Assembly: GCA_038501625.1 (NCBI GenBank)
Contig: JAZAYU010000033.1
Span: 6,553,889-6,617,888 of the forward strand
DNA from: Corbicula japonica
Taxonomy: Eukaryota; Mollusca; Bivalvia; Venerida; Cyrenidae
Direction: 5' to 3'
Length of the DNA: 64,000 nucleotides
The notes beneath the pieces were generated by a model. The model did no database searches. It saw only the letters and a list, made by a program, of their open reading frames with translations, and was not told the origin of the DNA. The first letter of the stretch is position 1. Each line of letters starts with the position of its first letter. The position numbers were made by a program, and so were the translations under genes. Below, piece by piece: positions 56,241 through 64,000 of the stretch.

Positions 56241-56340
56241 GTTCGGTGACGGGTTTCGAACCCGGGGCCCTCGTGTGAGAGACCATTATTCTCACTACTA
56301 TTATCTAACCATTACTCTAACCACTACACTACGACGACTC
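56241..56340 (-). tRNA. tRNA-like Pol III unit, copy 6
   Basis: CTCACACGAGG variant; one substitution in the third A-box-like repeat (AGTAGTGAGA). Boxes and T7 intact. Confidence 0.47.
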
Positions 56341-58138
56341 TATTGAGAGCAGTGAATTTAAATAAGCGTTATAAAATCGCATTGTACAGGGCAGGTTATC
56401 CACGCTAAAGTATCGATGTACTATAGCATACTGAAAGACCTCCGGGATTCTTGGGTTCCAGCAGGTTGGGAGATCTGAAGCTCAGCTGGATCTTCTCTAT
56501 GTTCCCTGCAAGTTTGCGAGCGTTGACCATAAAGATATGGCTTACCCAATATGTTTGCTATGTAAACGTTATGCTGACCTATGCTAGGAGCACCAACTTT
56601 GAACCTATAGGCCAGAAAAACTGTTGTGCAGTAAGCCGAAAAACCTGGCAGGTCGTGTTCATTGGATGTTTGGCGGCCTAAAAGCATGCTTTGTTGCAGC
56701 CACTGCAATTAAATGGGGCTTCCATCCATCGGTTTTCAATGGGCATTTCATAGCGCAATTAAGCCGCGAAATTATATTACACAGCGTTAAATGACCGAGT
56801 TGGTAAGGCACGCTCAAGAGTAAACGTATATTTCTAATAATCCAATATCTTTGAAATTTGCACGGTGTTTAGTGCTTTTAGGTGAGCTTATGGTCCAAAT
56901 TTCAAAGTTCTACACCGTCAGGAACCTATTAAACCGGGTGTTAAACACTACATTAAATAGCGAAAAATGACTAAGCGTTAAAAGGCAATACAAACGTTTG
57001 CTGGGTGCTCGTTCTTACAGCCCCGACCCAATCGCCATTTAAATGCAATGAGCCTAAAAAACCTGCGGGTCGTGTTCCACTGATGGTGGACTACCTGAAA
57101 CCAGTTTTGGTTTGAGTTACTGCATTTGAATGGAGCTCACATCCGACGGTTTCTAATAGGCATTTCACTGGGCAATTAAGTCGCGAATTTATGATCAAAC
57201 ACAAGAAAAAGTGCATTTCTAATAATCCAATATCTTTGAAATTTGCACGGTGTTTAGAGATCTTTTAGGTGAGCTTATGTTCCAAATTTCAAATTTCTAG
57301 ACCGTCAGGAACCTATGAAACCGGGTTTTAAACCCTATATTACACAGCGTAAAATGACCGAGTTGGTAAGGCACGCTCAAGAGTAAACGTATATTTCTAA
57401 TAATCCAATATCTTTGAAATTTGCATGGTGTTTAGAGCTCTTTTAGGTGAGCTTATGGTCCAAATTTCAAAGTTCTACACCGTCAGGAACCTATTAAACC
57501 GGGTGTTAAACACTACATTAAATAGCGAAAAATGACTAAGTGTGAAAACGCAATACAAACGTTTGCTGGGTGCTCGTACTTACAGCCCCGACCCAAGCGC
57601 CATTTAAATGCAATGAGCCTAAAAAACCTGCGGGTCGTGTTCCACTGATGGTGGACTACCTGAAACCAGTTTTGGTTTGAGTTACTGCATTTGAATGGAG
57701 CTCACATCCGACGGTTTCCAATAGGCATTTCACTGGGCAATTAAGTCGCGAATTTATGATCAAACACGAGAAAACGTGCATTTCTAATAATCCAATATCT
57801 TTGAAATTTGCACGGTGTTTAGAGATCTTTTAGGTGAGCTTATGTTCCAAATTTCAAATTTCTAGACCGTCAGGAACCTATGAAACCGGGTGTTAAACCC
57901 TATATTACACAGCGTAAAATGACCGAGTTGGTAAGGCACGCTCAAGAGTAAACATATATTTCTAATAATCCAATATTTTTGAAATTTGCACGGTGTTTAG
58001 AGCTCTTTTAGGTGAGCTTATGCTCCAAATTTCAAAGCTCTAGACCGTCAGGAACCTATTTAACCGGGTGTAAAACAATACATTACATAGCGAAAAATTA
58101 CGAAGTGTGAAACCGCAGAATAAAGTCATAAAAAAACT

Positions 58139-58238
58139 GTTCGGTGACGGGTTTCGAACCCGGGGCCCTCGTGTGAGAGACCATTATTCTAACTACTATT
58201 ATCTAACCATTACTCTAACCACTACACTACGACGACTC
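58139..58238 (-). tRNA. tRNA-like Pol III unit, copy 7
   Basis: CTCACACGAGG variant; one change upstream of the A box (TTGAGTCG). Boxes and T7 intact. Confidence 0.47.
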
Positions 58239-60039
58239 AATTGAGAGCAGTGAATTTAAATAAGCGTTATAAAATCGCATTGTACAGGGCAGGTTATCCA
58301 CGCTAAAGTATCGATGTACTATAGCGTACTGAAAGACCTCCGGGATTCTTGGGTTCCAGCAGGTTGGGAGATCTGAAGCTCAGCTGGATCTTCTCTATGT
58401 TCCCTGCAAGTTTGCGAGCGTTGACCATAAAGATATGGCTTACCCAATATGTTTGCTATGTAAACGTTATGCTGACCTATGCTAGGAGCACCAACTTTGA
58501 ACCTATAGGCCAGAAAAACTGTTGTGCAGTAAGCCGAAAAACCTGGCAGGTCGTGTTCATTGGATGTTTGGCGACCTAAAAGCATGCTTTGTTGCAGCCA
58601 CTGCAATTAAATGGGGCTTCCATCCATCGGTTTTCAATGGGCATTTTATAGCGCAAATAAAGCCGCGAAATTATATTACACAGCGTAAAATGACCGAGTT
58701 GGTAAGGCACGCTCAAGAGTAAACGTATATTTCTAATAATCAAATATCTTTGAAATTTGCACGGTGTTTAGTGCTCTTTTAGGTGAGCTTATGGTCCAAA
58801 TTTCAAAGTTCTACACCATCATGAACCTATTAAACCGGGTGTTAAACACTACATTAAATAGCGAAAAATGACTAAGTGTGAAAACGCAATACAAACGTTT
58901 GCTGGGTGCTCGTACTTACAGCCCCGACCCAAGCGCCATTTAAATGCAATGAGCCTAAAAAACCTGCGGGTCGTGTTCCACTGATGGTGGACTACCTGAA
59001 ACCAGTTTTGGTTTGAGTTGCTGCATTTGAATGGAGCTCACATCCGACGGTTTTCCAATAGGCATTTCACTGGGCAATTAAGTCGCGAATTTATGATCAA
59101 ACACAAGAAAACGTGCATTTCTAATAATCCAATATCTTTGAAATTTGCACGGTGTTTAGAGATCTTTTAGGTGAGCTTATGTTCCAAATTTCAAATTTCT
59201 AGACCGTCAGGAACCTATGAAACCGGGTTTAAACCCTATATTACACAGCGTAAAATGACCGAGTTGGTAAGGCACGCTCAAGAGTAAACATATATTTCTA
59301 ATAACCCAATATCTTTGAAATTTGCACGGTGTTTAGAGCTCTTTTAGGTGAGCTTATGGTCCAAATTTCAAAGTTCTACACCGTCAGGAACCTATTAAAC
59401 CGGGTGTTAAACACTACATTAAATAGCGAAAAATGACTAAGTGTGAAAACGCAATACAAACGTTTGCTGGGTGCTCGTACTTACAGCCCCGACCCAAGCG
59501 CCATTTAAATGCAATGAGCCTAAAAAACCTGCGGGTCGTGTTCCACTGATTGTGGACTACCTGAAACCAGTTTTGGTTTGAGTTACTGCATTTGAATAGA
59601 GCTCACATCCGACGGTTTCCAATAGGCATTTCACTGGGCAATTAAGTCGCGAATTTATGATCAAACACGAGAAAACGTGCATTTCTAATAATCCAATATC
59701 TTTGAAATTTGCACGGTGTTTAGAGATCTTTTAGGTGAGCTTATGTTCCAAATTTCAAATTTCTAGACCGTCAGGAACCTGTGAAACTGGTTGTTAAACC
59801 CTATATTACACAGCGTAAAATGACCGAGTTGGTAAGGCACGTTCAAGAGTAAACATATATTTCTAATAATCCAATATCTTTGAAATTTGCACGGTATTTA
59901 GAGCTCTTTTAGGTGAGCTTATGCTCCAAATTTCAAAGCTCTAGACCGTCAGGAACCTATTTAACCGGGTGTAAAACAATACATTACATAGCGAAAAATT
60001 ACTAAGTGTGAAACCGCAGAATAAAGTCATAAAAAAACT

Positions 60040-60139
60040 GTTCGGTGACGGGTTTCGAACCCGGGGCCCTCGTGTGAGAGACCATTATTCTAACTACTAT
60101 TATCTAACCATTACTCTAACCACTACACTACGACGACTC
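60040..60139 (-). tRNA. tRNA-like Pol III unit, copy 8
   Basis: CTCACACGAGG variant; boxes and T7 intact. It heads the unit that was later split by the LINE. Confidence 0.47.
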
Positions 60140-61321
60140 TATTGAGAGCAGTGAATTTAAATAAGCGTTATAAAATCGCATTGTACAGGGCAGGTTATCC
60201 ACGCTAAAGTATCGATGTACTATAGCGTATTGAAAGTCCTCCGGGATTCTTGGGTTCCAGCAGGTTGGGAGATCTGAAGCTCAGCTGGATCTTCTCTATG
60301 TTCCCTGCAAGTTTGCGAGCGTTGACCATAAAGATATGGCTTACCCAATATGTTTGCTATGTAAACGTTATGCTGACCTATGCTAGGAGCACCAACTTTG
60401 AACCTATAGGCCAGAAAAACTGTTGTGCAGTAAGCCGAAAAACCTGGCAGGTCGTGTTCATTGGATGTTTGGCGACCTAATAGCATGCTTTGTTGCAGCC
60501 ACTGCAATTAAATGGGGCTTCCATCCATCGGTTTTCAATGGGCATTTGATAGCGCAATTAAGCCGCGAAATTATATTACACAGCGTAAAATGACCGAGTT
60601 GGTAAGGCACGCTCAAGAGTAAACGTATATTTCTAATAATCCAATATCTTTGAAATTTGCACGGTGTTTAGTGCTCTTTTAGGTGAGCTTATGGTCCAAA
60701 TTTCAAAGTTCTACACCGTCAGGAACCTATTAAACCGGGTGTTAAACACTACATTAAATAGCGAAAAATGACTAAGCGTGAAAACGCAATACAAACGTTT
60801 GCTGGGTGCTCGTACTTACAGCCCCGACCCAATCGCCATTTAAATGCAATGAGCCTAAAAAACCTGCGGGTCGTGTTCCACTGATGGTGGACTACCTGAA
60901 ACCAGTTTTGGTTTGAGTTACTGCATTTGAATGGAGCTCACATCCGACGGTTTCCAATAGGCATTTCACTGGGCAATTAAGTCGCGAATTTATGATCAAA
61001 CACGAGAAAACGTGCATTTCTAATAATCCAATATCTTTGAAATTTGCACGGTGTTTAGAGATCTTTTAGGTGAGCTTATGTTCCAAATTTCAAATTTCTA
61101 GACCGTCAGGAACCTATGAAACCGGGTGTTAAACCCTATATTACACAGCGTAAAATGACCGAGTTGGTAAGGCACGCTCAAGAGTAAACATATATTTCTA
61201 ATAATCCAATATCTTTGAAATTTGCACGGTGTTTAGAGCTCTTTTAGGTGAGCTTATGCTCCAAATTTCAAAGCTCTAGACCGTCAGGAACCAATTTAAC
61301 CGGGTGTAAAACAATACATTA

Positions 61322-63253
61322 TAATAATAATTTATTTCGGCATAGATAACATATAATGGTTCATGAGATAAAAGGCATATACACAGATGAACTGATAAAT
61401 TTCAAAGTGTTAAGATATTATAGATTACTTAAATTTTAAAAATAAATAGAGAACCATGACATGCTTCCTAACACCAAGGATAACGCAATAAAGAGCAAGC
61501 CCTTGTTTCCATTGCGGTCCTTGTTGTGGGTGGCATGACCTAGAGAGGCAATTACAGTTTATGTCAACTTTAAGTAACCTATACCAAAAAATATCACAGT
61601 ACAGAACATAATTTGACAAACACAATGTTATCTTTTATCACAGATTGCTTGCTGAAAGACGAAATATCACATTAGTATCACAATATTAAATGAAAGACAA
61701 TCTTGACCATGTTTAAGTTAACATAATTAATGTACATGTACCAATCTCCTACTATGGTATATTTACTAAAGACAGAGTTTGGAAGATGCCATAATCGTAA
61801 TTCATTAAGAAACCTGTGCCTAAATAAGAATAAGCAAATAATTAAGACAGACACAAAAATTAATAATAAAATGTTTAAAAAGCTATACTGCTCAGAAAAT
61901 GGCCTTTGATGGCAACCTTGAAAGACTGATACTTAGTGATGTCAGTAAGGTTGGAGGGCAAATCGTTCCACAACTTAGCACCTATAAAACTAAAAGACTT
62001 AGATCCAGCCCCTTTGACCTTGGGAAGACCAAAACCACCCTTCTGGCTGAGTCTTGTGCTGTAAGAGTGTACAGAGTCTTGTGAAGTAAAAAAGTAGTCC
62101 ATATAATCAGGGGCAAGGTTATGCCTAACCTTAAAAACATGACACAACATAATCTGTTCAACTCTTTTGTTAACAGGTAACCAATTAAGGGTTTCAAAAT
62201 GCTGTTGACCAACATGAGCTCTTGGTTCAAGGTTCAGTATGAATCTGACCAACTTGTTCTGAGTCACCTGCAATTTGTGTTTTAAAGACTGGGTAAGACC
62301 ACTGTACCAAACAGAACATGCGTAGTCATAGTGACATTGGACTAGAGACATTACAAGTAACTTCTTAGTATGCTGGGTAAGGTACTCTTTCTTGCGGTGC
62401 AGAAACTTTAACCTTGCAATGGCTTTCTTAATAACTGACTCAGCCATACAATTAAAAGATAGAAATTGGTCAATGGTGACACCAAGGTACTTGACAGCGG
62501 ACGTAGATGTAATTAGAGTACCATTGCAGGTTATGTTAAGACTGGAATGTGACCTTAGTTTATGTTTTGACCCAAACACTATGGACTCAGTCTTTCCTAA
62601 TTGAAGGGAGAGCTTATTATCAATAAGCCAGTGACTAACCGTTTGAAGATCATCTGACAAGGCCTTCTCGACAGTGGCAATATTTTTTCCAGAGACTAAA
62701 ATGGCTGAATCATCAGCATATAGAAGTAATTTATTTTGTACAACACCTGACATGTCATTTACATATGCTAAAAAAAGCAAAGGGCCAAGGATGGACCCCT
62801 GGGGTACTCCGCAGGTCACATATGCTGTTGATGAAAATGTGCCTGAGACATCAACCAGTTGTTGTCTATCAGACAAGTAAGACCTGAACCATCTTATGAT
62901 ATCCTGGCTAAGACCGGTCGAATGAAGTTTCATTAAAAGGATTGCATGGTCGACGGTATCAAATGCCTTCTGTAAGTCTAACAGTACCATGCCAACCACA
63001 TTACCCCTATCATTCTCCCTTCTGATGTAATCTGTCAAATGTATCAAGCATGTATCTGTAGAAAAACCTTTCCTGAAACCAGACTGAAAATCATATATCA
63101 AGTTACTGTCTTTGAAGTAGGACTCGACCTGGTCATACACAACCCGCTCAAGAATTTTAGATACTATATTCAGAATGGAGACAGGCCTATAATTACCAAC
63201 AGCTAACTTATCATTCTTCTTAAAAAGGGGAACAACTCTTGCGGACTTAAGGT
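61322..63253 (-). mobile_element. 5'-truncated non-LTR retrotransposon (LINE) in the satellite
   Basis: CATTA flanks it on both sides (61317-61321 and 63254-63258), a 5-bp target duplication that matches the uninterrupted satellite text CAATACATTACATAG. On the minus strand the element ends in an ATT/TAA-type tail (AAATTATTATTAT) at 61,322. It lacks the 5' part (ORF1, endonuclease). 1,932 bp, single copy in the array, reading frame intact: a young insertion. Confidence 0.92.
61875..63253 (-). CDS. LINE reverse transcriptase, C-terminal part of ORF2, truncated at 5' end
   Basis: An open frame of about 459 codons lies inside the element (the ATG at 63,302 lies in satellite DNA and is not its start). 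It begins LKSARVVPLFKK, then NYRPVSIL, SGFRKGFSTDTCLIHL, motif A LLDLQKAFDTVDH, GVPQGSILGPLLF (~62,780-62,810) and the catalytic YADD at 62,709-62,720. The C-terminal part has HYDYACSVWYSGL and GAKLWNDLP, typical of Jockey/CR1-type ORF2. It copies element RNA at the target site in intact LINEs. Without the endonuclease and promoter this copy is dead despite having no stop or frameshift. Confidence 0.93.
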
Positions 63254-63311
63254 CATTACATAGTGAAAAATTACTAAGTGTGAAACCGCAGAATAAAGTC
63301 ATAAAAAAACT

Positions 63312-63411
63312 GTTCGGTGACGGGTTTCGAACCCGGGGCCCTCGTGTGAGAGACCATTATTCTAACTACTATTATCTAACCATTACTCTAACCACTACAC
63401 TACGACGACTC
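63312..63411 (-). tRNA. tRNA-like Pol III unit, copy 9
   Basis: CTCACACGAGG variant; boxes and T7 intact. The unit runs off the right edge of the window. Confidence 0.47.
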
Positions 63412-64000
63412 TATTGAGAGCAGTGAATTTAAATAAGCGTTATAAAATCGCATTGTACAGGGCAGGTTATCCACGCTAAAGTATCGATGTACTATAGCGT
63501 ACTGAAAGACCTCCGGGATTCTTGGGTTCCAGCAGGTTGGGAGATCTGAAGCTCAGCTGGATCTTCTCTATGTTCCCTGCAAGTTTACGAGCGTTGACCA
63601 TAAAGATATGGCTTACCCAATATGTTTGCTATGTAAACGTTATGCTGACCTATGCTAGGAGCACCAACTTTGAACCTATAGGCCAGAAAAACTGTTGTGC
63701 AGTAAGCCGAAAAACCTGGCAGGTCGTGTTCATTGGATGTTTGGCGACCTAAAAGCATGCTTTGTTGCAGCCACTGCAATTAAATGGGGCTTCCATCCAT
63801 CGGTTTTCAATGGGCATTTTATAGCGCAAATAAAGCCGCGAAATTATATTACACAGCGTAAAATGACCGAGTTGGTAAGGCACGCTCAAGAGTAAACGTA
63901 TATTTCTAATAATCCAATATCTTTGAAATTTGCACGGTGTTTAGTGCTCTTTTAGGTGAGCTTATGGTCCAAATTTCAAAGTTCTACACCATCATGAACC

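Larger units (their letters stand above)
46088..64000. repeat. Higher-order satellite array (continues past the window)
   Basis: The array opens with a partial unit at ~46,088 (TTGTGCAGTAAGCCG). Nine tRNA-like anchors start at 47691, 49592, 50928, 52264, 54906, 56241, 58139, 60040 and 63312. Spacings are 1901, 1336, 1336, 2642, 1335, 1898, 1901 and 3272 (1,336 once the inserted LINE and its duplicated CATTA are removed). A ~170 bp phrase (CTAATAATCCAATATCTTTG ... CGTCAGGAACCTAT) recurs three or more times per unit in variant forms (GTGCTC, GATC or GAGCTC in its middle; GGTGTTAAACACTACATT, CCCTATATTACACAGCG or GGTGTAAAACAATACATT at its end). Units are almost identical apart from module number and scattered substitutions, typical of unequal exchange. 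Confidence 0.95.

Noticed and set aside
63254..63302. ATG at 63,302 as the start of the LINE reverse transcriptase
   Set aside because: The first ~16 codons are satellite DNA upstream of the CATTA target duplication; the frame is open by chance.
46088..64000. CRISPR-like array
   Set aside because: Units are >1 kb with no short unique spacers, and the context is plainly eukaryotic.

Overview
This is eukaryotic, intron-rich, AT-rich and repeat-dense DNA, most probably from a bivalve mollusc. The pointers to a bivalve are short elements bounded by TTAACCCTTT / AAAGGGTTAA with GATCAG-rich cores, several foldback or TIR elements carrying ~130-150 bp internal tandem units with the phrase GTGACCTTGACC, and Penelope, mariner and OTU/PHD transposon relics. 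The species assignment is inference; no organelle or marker gene is present.

The one clear host gene lies on the minus strand at 3,688-15,106. Eleven exons with matching splice phases encode the C-terminal ~548 residues of an hnRNP M / MYEF2-like RNA-binding protein: an RS-rich stretch, RRM1, a Gly/Met linker, RRM2, a long Gly-Met-Ser linker, and RRM3 ending at the stop codon. The first coding exon was not located. The introns hold many small transposons (hAT at 7,754-9,054, MITEs, foldbacks and tandem-repeat elements).

15-46 kb has no convincing host gene and is a mosaic of mobile and repetitive DNA. It includes a ~7.7 kb TIR element with a 9-bp target duplication carrying a broken PHD/OTU-like ORF and an antisense SGNH-like fragment (19.6-27.3 kb). 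It also holds a Penelope reverse transcriptase relic (28.9-29.4 kb), a 1.6 kb G-run minisatellite that inverts internally (32.2-33.9 kb), a TIR element with hairpins inside its TIRs (36.4-38.1 kb), perfect palindromes (34.7 and 45.5 kb) and several tandem-repeat elements.

From 46.1 kb to the right edge (and beyond) runs a higher-order satellite array. Nine copies of an anchor segment recur at 1,336, ~1,900 or 2,642 bp, the difference being 1, 2 or 3 copies of a ~565 bp module. Each anchor contains, on the minus strand, a tRNA-like unit with an A box (locally triplicated), a B box and an immediate T6-T7 run, so it looks like a complete RNA polymerase III unit. A mariner relic and a young 5'-truncated LINE (475-codon open frame including RT) are inserted in single satellite units with clean target duplications. 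The satellite with its embedded Pol III-like unit is the most unusual item in the window.
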